From the NCBI GenBank assembly GCA_001897605.1, contig MKTL01000009.1:1-60561 (forward strand): DNA of 60,561 nt, given 5' to 3'. Under the pieces are notes generated by a model, which did not search any database, had not been told where the DNA came from, and was given only the letters and a program-made list of their open reading frames with translations. Positions within the stretch are counted from its first letter, which is position 1, and each line of letters begins with the position of its first letter. The position numbers and the translations under genes were made by a program. Source of the DNA: Clostridiales bacterium 38-18 (lineage in GTDB: Bacteria; Bacillota; Clostridia; Peptostreptococcales; Acidaminobacteraceae). This document shows positions 7,946 to 16,317 of the stretch, piece after piece.

Positions 7946-9127
7946 ATGCAGTATAGAATTGATTCGAAAACAGGAAATAAAATCAGTATTCTAGGGTTTG
8001 GCTGTATGAGATTACCGTCAAATTTAGGACAGATTAATATCGAGAAAACAGAGGCACTTTTCTTAAAGGCGATAAAAGAAGGTGTCAATTACTTTGATAC
8101 AGCGTATATCTATCCAGGAAGCGAAGCGGCACTTGGACAAATTTTAGATAAGAATAATCTAAGGAATTCCGTTTATATTGCGACTAAGTTGCCAATCATG
8201 ATGTGTAAAAAGTTTGAAGATTTTGACCGAATTTTTAATAAGGAGTTAGAACGACTTAAAACGGATTACATCGACTATTATTTCATGCATATGGTAACGA
8301 GCCCTGCACAGTGGCAACTGCTTTGCGATCTAGGGATCGAAAAGTGGATTGAGGAGAAAAAAGCAAGTGGCCAAATCAAACAAGTTGGTTTCTCATTCCA
8401 TGGTAAAAAAGATGATTTTACAGCTTTAGTGGATCTATACAATTGGGACTTCTGTCAAATTCAATACAATTATATGAACATAAACTATCAAGCTGGTCGT
8501 GATGGCCTAAGATATGCTTATGAAAAAGGCATGCCTATTTTCATTATGGAACCTTTACTCGGTGGTCGTCTTGCAGACGGTGTACCTGAAAAAGCGGTCA
8601 ACGTCATGAAAGGTACAAAGCCTGAGCTCTCCAAAGTGGGTTGGGCTTTAAATTGGCTTTGGAATCAGCCAGAGGTTACCATGGTGCTATCTGGTATGAA
8701 CGAAATGTCTCACCTTGAAGAAAACCTAAGTCTCGCAGATCATGCAACCGTTGGTATGTGGGGAGAAGCAGAAGAAAAAATATTCAGCCAAGTTGAAGCC
8801 ATCTTTAATGAAGCTTATAAAGTACCTTGTACAGGATGTAACTACTGTATGCCTTGTCCACAAAACATTAACATCCCTGGTTGCTTTACAGCGTATAATA
8901 CCTCATTTGCCATTAAGAAATCCACAGGGTTAAATCAATATATGATCAATACCGGTGCAATGACACAAACGCCTGCATTTGCGAGTAATTGCGTCAGCTG
9001 TGGTAAGTGTGAAAAACACTGTCCGCAAAATATTGAGATTATCAAAGAGTTAAAGAATGTCAAAAAAAGGCTCGAACCAGTTTGGTTAAAGCCAGTGATG
9101 TCTGTTGCTAGAAAAGTGATGAGATAG
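7946..9127 (+). CDS. Aldo/keto reductase with C-terminal 4Fe-4S ferredoxin domain
   Basis: Residues 1-270 form the aldo/keto reductase barrel: LGFGCMRLP, NYFDTAYIYPGSE with catalytic Asp and Tyr, and YYFMHMV with the active-site His. The C-terminal part adds cysteine clusters CTGCNYCMPCPQ and CVSCGKCEKHCPQ, enough for iron-sulfur clusters. Such fused proteins are common in anaerobes, where they probably link electron carriers to carbonyl reduction; substrates are unknown. It is 393 residues long with an AAGGGG ribosome site. It converges on the Fpg/Nei-like gene with only 38 bases between. Confidence 0.9.
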   Translation: MQYRIDSKTGNKISILGFGCMRLPSNLGQINIEKTEALFLKAIKEGVNYFDTAYIYPGSEAALGQILDKNNLRNSVYIATKLPIMMCKKFEDFDRIFNKELERLKTDYIDYYFMHMVTSPAQWQLLCDLGIEKWIEEKKASGQIKQVGFSFHGKKDDFTALVDLYNWDFCQIQYNYMNINYQAGRDGLRYAYEKGMPIFIMEPLLGGRLADGVPEKAVNVMKGTKPELSKVGWALNWLWNQPEVTMVLSGMNEMSHLEENLSLADHATVGMWGEAEEKIFSQVEAIFNEAYKVPCTGCNYCMPCPQNINIPGCFTAYNTSFAIKKSTGLNQYMINTGAMTQTPAFASNCVSCGKCEKHCPQNIEIIKELKNVKKRLEPVWLKPVMSVARKVMR

Positions 9128-9165
9128 ATAAAAAAGATTAAAAAGATAAAATAATAAGATAAGCA

Positions 9166-9987
9166 CTATTTTTGACAGGTTGCACAATAATAAATACTGC
9201 CACCCATATAGCTTTCTTTATGAATGATATCGCCACATTTGTGACAAGGTAGGTTTTGTGTTTTACTACTTAATCGAGTGGGATAGCCACCAGGTTCACC
9301 ATAAATGTTTTTTTCAGTATCACGGCCACCCAGTGCTGTCATCTGCTGAATGGTATTTTTTATGCTAATATAAAGCGCTTTTAGCTCTTGCGTAGAAAGC
9401 GTTCCTAATTTGCGTTTTGGATGTATACCTGCTTCGTATAGAATGTCTTGTAAAACACCATTACCCAGACCAGGGATGCGTTGCTCAGTTGCTAAAAGCG
9501 CTTTTGTTGATAGAGTTGGTTTTTCAGCACTGACCAGATTTAAAAAATAATCTTCCGAGAAATCATCCGATAAAGGCGTAGGCATTTGACCCGCGATTAT
9601 GTAGTAGGGGTTCTGATACTGTCCTTTTGGAAACGCAACAAGCCCACCATACATTTGAACTGAACAAACTAGGTTACTTTCATCATCAAAAGAGAGTATA
9701 AGCTGATGTTTTAATGGTAGCTTTGAGCCCGGTTTAAAATAACGAAGATTAACACCATCACTAAAGGTTAGATGCACAGCTTCAAAAATCATCTCAACCT
9801 GACCAGAGCGTGGTTTTACCTCAATAAGATTTTGTCCTATAAGTCTTGAGGGATAATCATCTGGATTTTCATAAAACCAAGCAAATTTATGAGGGCTAGA
9901 GTTGGTGACGACACCTGTAATAGTTTTTCCTTTTAGTTTAAGCTTCAACTGTTCACTTAAAACGACGGCTTCAGGTAGTTCAATCAT
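9166..9987 (-). CDS. Fpg/Nei-family DNA glycosylase-like protein lacking the N-terminal proline
   Basis: The 273-residue protein aligns with formamidopyrimidine-DNA glycosylase/endonuclease VIII along its length. It has an N-terminal ELPEAVVLSEQL helix, the helix-two-turn-helix with RIPGLGNGVLQDILYEAGIH, and the C-terminal zinc finger CHKC-x16-CATC. The classic enzymes begin Met-Pro-Glu-Leu-Pro-Glu and use the proline as nucleophile. Here residue 2 is Ile (MIELPEA), so the nucleophile is absent while the Glu is kept. It follows the YaiI-type gene by 14 bases and is probably co-transcribed. Family is certain; glycosylase activity is doubtful or uses another residue. Confidence 0.88.
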   Translation of the reverse strand: MIELPEAVVLSEQLKLKLKGKTITGVVTNSSPHKFAWFYENPDDYPSRLIGQNLIEVKPRSGQVEMIFEAVHLTFSDGVNLRYFKPGSKLPLKHQLILSFDDESNLVCSVQMYGGLVAFPKGQYQNPYYIIAGQMPTPLSDDFSEDYFLNLVSAEKPTLSTKALLATEQRIPGLGNGVLQDILYEAGIHPKRKLGTLSTQELKALYISIKNTIQQMTALGGRDTEKNIYGEPGGYPTRLSSKTQNLPCHKCGDIIHKESYMGGSIYYCATCQK

Positions 9988-10001
9988 TCGAAAACTCCTT
10001 T

Positions 10002-10439
10002 CTAATTCGCATTTGAGATCAGCTTCTCTAAAGACATTTCAAAATCACGATCATCTTGAGTGGTTCTTTTTTTATGACGAGGTCCTTTTAAATTTTTCAT
10101 TCGTGCTTCACGTCCGTGATGTCTCGAATCCAAAATGAAGTCAATGTTCTGCGAGTTGATCACTCTACCACTTACATTGATAACATTACCTTGTTTTGCC
10201 AGTACCATTGCCGCTAAACCATTATCCTGCGTAATCACCAAATCATTTGGGAGCAGGTGATTGGCGATGTAATAGTCAGCGGAATCTCTAGAAATATCAA
10301 CTGTAACAATTTCAGCGTAATCACTTTCGATGTGAATGGCGTAATTCTTTACCACAGTTACTGGAATTTTATATTTTTTCGCTAGTCGAATCGTTTGATT
10401 CACTACTGGACAACCATCAGCATCAATCCATAATTTCAT
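10002..10439 (-). CDS. YaiI/YqxD family protein (UPF0178, DUF188)
   Basis: The 145-residue protein shows the family's hallmarks: the opening LWIDADGCPVV with two Asp, VDISRDSADYYIAN in the middle and DLVITQDNGLA, together forming a PIN/NYN-like acidic site. The end is basic (GPRHKKRTTQDDRDFE). This suggests a nuclease-like fold, but the function of the family is not established. AGAGG precedes the ATG. It is the first gene of a unit with the Fpg/Nei-like gene. Confidence 0.87.
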   Translation of the reverse strand: MKLWIDADGCPVVNQTIRLAKKYKIPVTVVKNYAIHIESDYAEIVTVDISRDSADYYIANHLLPNDLVITQDNGLAAMVLAKQGNVINVSGRVINSQNIDFILDSRHHGREARMKNLKGPRHKKRTTQDDRDFEMSLEKLISNAN

Positions 10440-10644
10440 CTGTGCCTCTTTTCACCTTAGATATATACTGTGACGTTTGCGCTGATTCAAAGCTTTTCGC
10501 TTGACTATTATAATTGAAACCATAAAGGTAGGCTATTTTGTTAAACAAAAGAAGGTGCGGTTGTTTATGATGCATCATTCACTCCATAGATTTGACATGT
10601 ATTATTAAATTCATTTTATCATTTTAATTTTTGATTGCAAACTG

Positions 10645-10716
10645 TTGACAGAAGGTAAAATAAGTAATACTATATACTTAGCAATACAAAGTATATAGTA
10701 TTGGTTAATACTTAGT
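10645..10716 (+). promoter_or_regulatory. PadR-type promoter with operator dyads
   Basis: A -35 TTGACA (10645-10650) stands 17 bases before a -10 TACTAT (10668-10673). The -10 lies in the left arm of a perfect 14-bp inverted repeat (10666-10679 and 10689-10702, 9-base spacer). A further small palindrome, ATACTTAGTAT, follows just before the ribosome site. This fits autorepression by the PadR protein encoded next. Confidence 0.8.
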
Positions 10717-10733
10717 ATAAAGGAGGTGCTTTG

Positions 10734-11069
10734 TTGGACAACTTACAAAAGCAGTTCAAAAAAGGTGTACTTGACCTATTGGTGCTTGATTTGCTCAACC
10801 ACGGAGATGCTTACGGTTACGAGATTATCAGTCAGCTCGATAAGGCGTCGGATGGGTATTATTTGATGAAGGAAGGATCGCTTTATCCGGTTTTATACCG
10901 TTTAGAAGATAAAAATCTGATTCAAAACTACAGACAGGCTTCTGAAGCCGATCGAGCAGTACCCAGAAAATATTATAAAATTACTGAGGATGGCATCCAG
11001 CAGTTGGCTCTTATGAAAGCGGAATGGCAACAGTTCTATCAGATAACAAATCACGTGTTGAAAGGATAG
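10734..11069 (+). CDS. PadR-family transcriptional regulator
   Basis: The 111-residue winged-helix repressor has LDLLNHGDAYGYEIISQLDK and the wing region KEGSLYPVLYRLEDKNLI, the PadR hallmark, then PRKYYKITEDGIQQL. Of two adjacent TTG codons, the one at 10734 is seven bases after GGAGG and is preferred to that at 10731. The operator dyad in its promoter indicates autoregulation. It sits just upstream of a HAAS-domain membrane protein, a common pairing. Confidence 0.92.
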   Translation: MDNLQKQFKKGVLDLLVLDLLNHGDAYGYEIISQLDKASDGYYLMKEGSLYPVLYRLEDKNLIQNYRQASEADRAVPRKYYKITEDGIQQLALMKAEWQQFYQITNHVLKG

Positions 11070-11077
11070 GTGATCCA

Positions 11078-11791
11078 ATGAAAAGTGCAAATCAAAAATA
11101 CGCAGAGCAAGTCGTAGCGTTGATTCCCGTTGACCGAGCTTATAAAAACCGCATCAAAGAAGATATCATCTCACGCTTAGAAGAATACCATAGTTCTGCT
11201 TCACCAGAAGATTTAATGGGGAGTACGTACGAAGTCGCTCAGGAATTTATCGAAAATATTGAACCGAGTGCTTTAATCAATCAGGGTAAAAAGACATTTA
11301 ACTACACGAGTAAAGCAAAAATAATGGGCATTCCATTAATCAGTATAAGAGTGGGAAAATTTGAAGTGGCAAAAGGCATCATTGCCATAGGGAACTTCTC
11401 AGTTGGCGTCATCTCTATAGGCGCGTTTTCATTAGGCATATTTTCACTTGGTGGTATTGGCTTAGGCGTAATAGCATTTGGTGGACTTGCACTAGGAGCG
11501 ATAGGTGCGTTCGGTGGTGTTGCAGCGGCTTACATGTTAGCGATTGGCGGCGTAGCAGTGGCGCACAATTTAGCCATTGGAGGTGTTGCGATTGCAACTG
11601 ACATCGCTATTGGCGATGTCGCACATGCAAAGCTTACGGCTTATATGTCAGAATACAAAGGTGAATTTGGATTTAATCGCTTAACCGATTCCGCGCAATT
11701 GTTTACAGCACAACTGAATAAATCCTTCCCAAACTTCCCGAAATTCTTAAAGCGGATATTGGATATCGTATACAGTTCAACAACCTATTAA
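11078..11791 (+). CDS. HAAS-domain membrane protein with Gly-rich repeats (PadR partner)
   Basis: Residues 1-75 are a helical HAAS-like domain (YAEQVVALIPVDRAYKNRIK, then IISRLEEYHSS), which commonly accompanies PadR repressors. Residues of about 85-195 consist of short repeats of the form xxIGxxSLGxx, very rich in Gly, Ala and Ile, that could form stacked beta turns or membrane-associated helices. The C-terminal 40 residues are polar. The ATG at 11078 has AGGTGATCC nearby; an earlier in-frame ATG lies inside the PadR gene. Function unknown; a role in sensing for the PadR repressor is inference. Confidence 0.75.
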   Translation: MKSANQKYAEQVVALIPVDRAYKNRIKEDIISRLEEYHSSASPEDLMGSTYEVAQEFIENIEPSALINQGKKTFNYTSKAKIMGIPLISIRVGKFEVAKGIIAIGNFSVGVISIGAFSLGIFSLGGIGLGVIAFGGLALGAIGAFGGVAAAYMLAIGGVAVAHNLAIGGVAIATDIAIGDVAHAKLTAYMSEYKGEFGFNRLTDSAQLFTAQLNKSFPNFPKFLKRILDIVYSSTTY

Positions 11792-11814
11792 TAAAAGTAG
11801 GAGCGATTTATAAT

Positions 11815-11865
11815 AAACCAACTGGTTCGACTAAGCTAACTTTAGTCAAACGAGTTGGTTTTTTA
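11815..11865 (+). terminator. Terminator after the PadR-HAAS unit
   Basis: Outer arms AAACCAACT (11815-11823) and AGTTGGTTT (11853-11861), and an inner GACTAA/TTAGTC helix, are followed by a T-run to 11864. Confidence 0.88.
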
Positions 11866-11880
11866 TATGAGTAATGATTG

Positions 11881-11939
11881 TTGTTGAAGATAGTTTGTTT
11901 TGATATAATAGTAATAACAATCCGTGCAACCGATTGCAC
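11881..11939 (+). promoter_or_regulatory. Pullulanase promoter with LacI/MalR-type operator
   Basis: TTGTTG (11881-11886), a 17-base spacer and the extended -10 TGA-TATAAT (11901-11909) form a strong promoter. The perfect palindrome GTGCAACCGATTGCAC (11924-11939) lies just behind the expected start of transcription. Its core GCAA-N-CG-N-TTGC is the LacI-family consensus used by maltose repressors (MalR) and related regulators. Repression in the absence of malto-oligosaccharides is the likely logic. Confidence 0.8.
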
Positions 11940-11954
11940 AAAGAGGGGGATTTT

Positions 11955-14732
11955 ATGAGAAAGTGGATTAGTATTTTGTTGTTAGTTGTAATGATGGCAC
12001 TACTTCTTCCAAGTGAAGTCATATCAAATGCAGCCTCTGAGGATCAAATCAATATGACCGTACATTATCATCGATTTGATGAGCAGTATGATGGATGGAA
12101 TTTATGGATCTGGGTGAAGGGGAAGGACGGGCAAAGCTACGCATTTAACTCGGATGACGCATTTGGTAAGAAAGCTGATTTTGTTTTAGAGGGAATAAGC
12201 TCAGCTGAACAGATCGGATTTATTGTAAGAAAAGGGGAATGGGAAGCAAAGGATGTCGATGCTGATCGATTTGTTAGTATCGATGCAAAAAATGCTGAAG
12301 GTAATATTGAAATATTTTTGGTTCAAGGTGTAGAGAATGTGTATTCCTCAGAATCAGAGATTGATCTATCGCCGAAATTCCTTAAAGCGAGCTTTATTGA
12401 TGCAGGTACGATTAAAATAAGCACATCTAAACCGATTGAGGCTGGAAGCCTTCGAAATGAGTTTAGTCTAATATCTGAATCAGGAGCAACTCTTAAGCCA
12501 ACTGCTGTGAGCTCAGGCAGTAGCTCTCTATCGACGAATTTTGTCATCTTATTAGATGGTGCAGTTGATATAAATGAAACCTATGCTACGAATTATCTCG
12601 ATTATACGCCTATTCCTGTAGAAATCAGTGGGTTATATGATTCTGAGGCATTTGAGACCACCTATACGAGTAATAAAGCGCTTGGAGCTGTTTACACAAA
12701 AGAACAGACGACGTTCAGAGTATGGGCACCAACAGCAGACTTAATGGTCGTAAATCTTTACCAAACCGGTAACGGTGATACATTTATTGAGTCTCAACCA
12801 ATGAGCATGGATACAAATGGTGTTTGGGAAGTTACAATTGATGGCGATCAAAATGGCATTTATTATACCTATGGTGTAACAAGAAAAGACATTACTAAAG
12901 AAACCTATGACCCTTATGCCACTGCAGCGGGTGTAAATGGCGATCGATCCATGGTTCTCGATTTTAATGGTGATCTGCCAGAAAACTGGTCTGAGGATGA
13001 TGGCCCAAAAGTCGAAAGTCAGAATGACATCATCGTTTATGAAATGCACATTAGAGATTTATCGATAGACGCAACATCAGGGATTGATCAAGCAGGTAAG
13101 TATTTGGGCGTCATCGAGCCAGATACACAAACAGCAGATGGTACGAAAACGGGGCTTTCTCATCTGAAAGAGTTGGGCATCACGCATGTTCAAATCTTAC
13201 CGATGTTCGATTTTAATAGCATCGATGAAACGAGACTTGCTGATAATAATTTTAATTGGGGCTATGACCCGAAAAACTATAGCCTACCTGAAGGCTCTTA
13301 TTCATCAGATCCTTACCATGGTGAAGTAAGAGTTGAAGAAATGAGAGAAATGATACAAGGTTTACATGACGCCGGTATTGGGGTCATAATGGATGTGGTC
13401 TATAACCATACTGCATTAAGTGGTGATTCGAACTTTTCAATAATTGAACCCAATTACTATTATCGTATGGTCGATGGGAAATATTCTAACGCATCTGGAA
13501 CCGGTAATGAAATTGCAAGTGAAAGAAGTATGGTTAAAAAGATGATTATTGATTCCTTAGTTCATTGGGTTTCAGAATATCACATCGATGGCTTCCGTTT
13601 CGATTTAATGGGCGTTTTAGATATTGAAACCATGAATGAGATAGAAAAAGCACTGCGTGACGTCAACCCAGATATCGTTATCTATGGCGAAGGATGGACA
13701 GGAGGAAGTTCACCATTACCTGAAGGTCTTAGACTGGTTAAAGCAAATATGTCTGAGGCAACTGGTATTGGTGCATTTAGTGATGATTTTAGAGATGGCA
13801 TCAAGGGGCATGTATTCAATGCAACCGAGGGTGGCTTTGCAGGAGGTTTCCCTAATTTAGAAGAGAGTGTTAAATTTGGTATTGTTGGCGCAGTTGAACA
13901 TGACGGCGTTAATTATAAAAAAGTCAATTACTCTAAAAAACCATGGGCGATATACCCATGGCAGTCGGTTAATTATGTTTCAGCACATGACAACTTAACC
14001 CTTTGGGATAAGCTTGCTTTAACAAATCCGGATGCAACAGAGGCAGAGCGAATTGCAATGGATAAGCTGAGCAATGCCATCGTACTAACTTCGCAAGGCA
14101 TGCCATTTTTACATGCAGGCGTTGACTTTTTAAGATCAAAGGATGGCGACGAAAACAGCTATAAATCACCTGATACTATCAATGCTTTGGATTGGGATTT
14201 AAAAACCATGCACAAAGATGTCTTTGAATATTACAGGGGATTAATCGCTGTACGCAAGGCATATTCTGCCTTCAGTATGGCGACACAAGAGGAAATACAA
14301 GCAAATTTACATTTCTTTAGCAGCGAAGCAAGTACGAATGAATCTGTAAGTGATGCATCGATTCTTTTACCTGAAATGATGATTGGGTACAAAATAGATA
14401 GAGCAGCAAATGTAGACACCAATCAAGATCTATATGTCTTTTTTAATGGGGCACTTGAAGCGCAAAGCATAGATATTCCAGCTGGCAAATATAAAGTCCT
14501 CATCAACTATCGACAAGCGACTCCTGATGGCGTTGAAATCATCATGGGTGGGAGGGTTCAAATACCCGCTTCTTCTGCACTGGTATTGGAAGGTCAAGAA
14601 GGTGTAATCGTCAGTGGCACTGGCTCTAGTAACAACGATTCACAGATGTTATTCATCATCTCAGTGACCGCACTGATTACGATTGGATTGGTCTTATTCC
14701 TTTATAGAAGAAGGCAAAAAGTAGTAAAATAG
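11955..14732 (+). CDS. pulA: Secreted, membrane-anchored pullulanase type I (GH13)
   Basis: The 925-residue enzyme debranches alpha-1,6 links in pullulan and starch. A signal peptide (residues 1-25, KWISILLLVVMMALLL) is followed by a CBM41-like starch-binding domain (MTVHYHRFDEQYDGWNLWIW), a linker domain, a CBM48-like domain (TFRVWAPTADLMVVNLY) and the GH13 barrel. Catalytic residues are Asp550 (GFRFDLMG), Glu579 (YGEGWTGG) and Asp679 (SAHDNLTLW). The last 30 residues are a membrane helix followed by RRRQK; there is no LPXTG. The ATG at 11955 has GAGGGGG before it. No partner amylase or transporter is seen here. Control is by the operator at 11924. Confidence 0.95.
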   Translation: MRKWISILLLVVMMALLLPSEVISNAASEDQINMTVHYHRFDEQYDGWNLWIWVKGKDGQSYAFNSDDAFGKKADFVLEGISSAEQIGFIVRKGEWEAKDVDADRFVSIDAKNAEGNIEIFLVQGVENVYSSESEIDLSPKFLKASFIDAGTIKISTSKPIEAGSLRNEFSLISESGATLKPTAVSSGSSSLSTNFVILLDGAVDINETYATNYLDYTPIPVEISGLYDSEAFETTYTSNKALGAVYTKEQTTFRVWAPTADLMVVNLYQTGNGDTFIESQPMSMDTNGVWEVTIDGDQNGIYYTYGVTRKDITKETYDPYATAAGVNGDRSMVLDFNGDLPENWSEDDGPKVESQNDIIVYEMHIRDLSIDATSGIDQAGKYLGVIEPDTQTADGTKTGLSHLKELGITHVQILPMFDFNSIDETRLADNNFNWGYDPKNYSLPEGSYSSDPYHGEVRVEEMREMIQGLHDAGIGVIMDVVYNHTALSGDSNFSIIEPNYYYRMVDGKYSNASGTGNEIASERSMVKKMIIDSLVHWVSEYHIDGFRFDLMGVLDIETMNEIEKALRDVNPDIVIYGEGWTGGSSPLPEGLRLVKANMSEATGIGAFSDDFRDGIKGHVFNATEGGFAGGFPNLEESVKFGIVGAVEHDGVNYKKVNYSKKPWAIYPWQSVNYVSAHDNLTLWDKLALTNPDATEAERIAMDKLSNAIVLTSQGMPFLHAGVDFLRSKDGDENSYKSPDTINALDWDLKTMHKDVFEYYRGLIAVRKAYSAFSMATQEEIQANLHFFSSEASTNESVSDASILLPEMMIGYKIDRAANVDTNQDLYVFFNGALEAQSIDIPAGKYKVLINYRQATPDGVEIIMGGRVQIPASSALVLEGQEGVIVSGTGSSNNDSQMLFIISVTALITIGLVLFLYRRRQKVVK

Positions 14733-14894
14733 AATAGATTTATTATTGTTTTGCAATGGCTGCTTTAACATATAAAAAAGGGCATTATATAATTATCAAA
14801 ATGATGTCATCTGCTTTTACTACAAATTTGCCAATCTTGACCTGCTGTGTTACTATAGTCAACGTGAGTAAAAAATTATGGATTGGAGAACGGA

Positions 14895-15233
14895 ATGTTT
14901 AAATTACCAAATTGCCCCAAATGTCAATCTGAATACACTTATGAATCAGATGTCTTTTATGTGTGCCCTGAATGTGGTCATGAATGGCCAATAACAGCGA
15001 ATGATACAGAAGAAGCGTTCATAGTAAAAGATGCAAATGGGAATGTTTTAACAGATGGTGATACGGTAAGTGTCATTAAAGATTTAAAAGTTAAAGGCAG
15101 TAGTTCAACACTTAAGATGGGCACAAGAGTTAAAGGCATTCGTCTAATTGAAGAAGGTGACCATAACATAGATTGTAAGATTGAAGGCTTTGGTGCAATG
15201 AAGCTTAAATCAGAATTTGTAAAAAAAATATAG
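14895..15233 (+). CDS. PhnA-like zinc-ribbon protein (YjdM family)
   Basis: The 112-residue protein opens with a zinc ribbon (CPKC-x12-CPEC) followed by the conserved HEWP and the C-terminal beta domain with [27 protein letters not shown]. This is the PhnA/YjdM family. Older names link it to phosphonate use, but no phosphonate genes are near and the function is unclear. Start 14895 has TTGGAG seven bases upstream. It is monocistronic and ends at a terminator. Confidence 0.9.
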   Translation: MFKLPNCPKCQSEYTYESDVFYVCPECGHEWPITANDTEEAFIVKDANGNVLTDGDTVSVIKDLKVKGSSSTLKMGTRVKGIRLIEEGDHNIDCKIEGFGAMKLKSEFVKKI

Positions 15234-15253
15234 TGTTATTTAAACTTAAAAAA

Positions 15254-15287
15254 GAAGTGATGATTGGCTCATCGCTTCCTTTTTTTT
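15254..15287 (+). terminator. Terminator after the PhnA-like gene
   Basis: A ten-base perfect stem GAAGTGATGA (15254-15263) with TCATCGCTTC (15269-15278) is followed by eight T (15280-15287). It separates this gene from the convergent reductase gene. Confidence 0.9.
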
Positions 15288-15316
15288 ATTTAGCAGCAAT
15301 TTTGATTGTGGTAAAA

Positions 15317-16222
15317 TCATCTTTTTACGATTTGCTCTTTAAGCTTAATCATATGATACATGAGATCGTTATAAGGCGTTTCGATACCATGTTCATCACC
15401 TATTTTACAGATTACGCCCGAGAACATATCGACCTCAGTTGCTCGACCGGCATCCATATCCTGTAGCATCGAGGTTTTATTCTCTGGCACCATCGTTCCA
15501 AGCAGCTTGATCCAAGCGTTAAAATCGTCCTCAGTGATAATGACACCCTTAACTTTCGCGATAGCACTGACCTCTGTCATAACCAAGTGCATGATACGAT
15601 GACCATTATCGGTGTTAAGAAAATGATAGTTCGCACCTAAGATGGCAGTCGGTTGATTGCTACAAACATTAATCATAAATTTCCACCACATTTGTTTATA
15701 CATATCTGCAGGATTTTCATAAGGTACATTTGCGGTTTCAAACAACCTAGAGATGGTTTCAACTCTGGTTGAAATATGGCTGTCTTTTTCACCAAATACG
15801 ATTTTTCCAATACTACCATAGCTCACTTCTTTATTTGTTCTTTGTGCATCAATGCCTAAGCACATACTGTATAAAAGTTTCTCTGCACCATAAGTGGCTC
15901 CGATGATCTCTTCTGAGTCGATGCCGTTGAGTAATGACATGATGGTCGTATTTTCACCAACGTGATTTCGAACCAAACGAATCGCATTTTGGAGTTCATT
16001 ATACTTAACGGCAATAATGACCAAATCAGCAGGGACAGCTGGGTCCGTATCTTTTACATAGTTAAAATGTTGTACTTTACCATTGATTGTGAATTCACTG
16101 TTAAAATAAGTCTTATAACGATTTTCATCTAATATAATGCTGAGATTAGCACTTTCACACTCGTTAAGTTTTTCTGCATAGGATGCGCCTATTGCACCCA
16201 AACCAATTAAAGAAATATTCAT
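15317..16222 (-). CDS. panE: 2-dehydropantoate 2-reductase (ketopantoate reductase family)
   Basis: The 301-residue protein has the NAD(P) motif ISLIGLGAIGASYAEKL at residues 3-19 and the C-terminal ApbA/PanE domain with KFMINVCSNQPTAILGANY, AIAKVKGV and TSMLQDMDAGRATEVD, where the last segment binds ketopantoate. It reduces ketopantoate to pantoate for coenzyme A synthesis, if the substrate matches the family. The start 16222 has AGGAGG before it. No other pantothenate gene is adjacent, and family members with other substrates exist. Confidence 0.87.
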   Translation of the reverse strand: MNISLIGLGAIGASYAEKLNECESANLSIILDENRYKTYFNSEFTINGKVQHFNYVKDTDPAVPADLVIIAVKYNELQNAIRLVRNHVGENTTIMSLLNGIDSEEIIGATYGAEKLLYSMCLGIDAQRTNKEVSYGSIGKIVFGEKDSHISTRVETISRLFETANVPYENPADMYKQMWWKFMINVCSNQPTAILGANYHFLNTDNGHRIMHLVMTEVSAIAKVKGVIITEDDFNAWIKLLGTMVPENKTSMLQDMDAGRATEVDMFSGVICKIGDEHGIETPYNDLMYHMIKLKEQIVKR

Positions 16223-16317
16223 AACGCCTCCTGTTCTCAAGCTTTAGGGACTGATCATCAAATTTTCATCTATTTTATCATATTATGCAGAAGCATTTCA
16301 TCAATAATTATGCAAGA

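Noticed and set aside
8742-8933. Plus-strand frame inside the aldo/keto reductase gene
   Set aside because: It is a shadow of a well-supported reading frame, without ribosome site or recognisable product.
11024-11077. Upstream start for the HAAS protein inside the PadR gene
   Set aside because: The ATG at 11078 has a ribosome site and the extension is not family-like; overlap of this length is unlikely.
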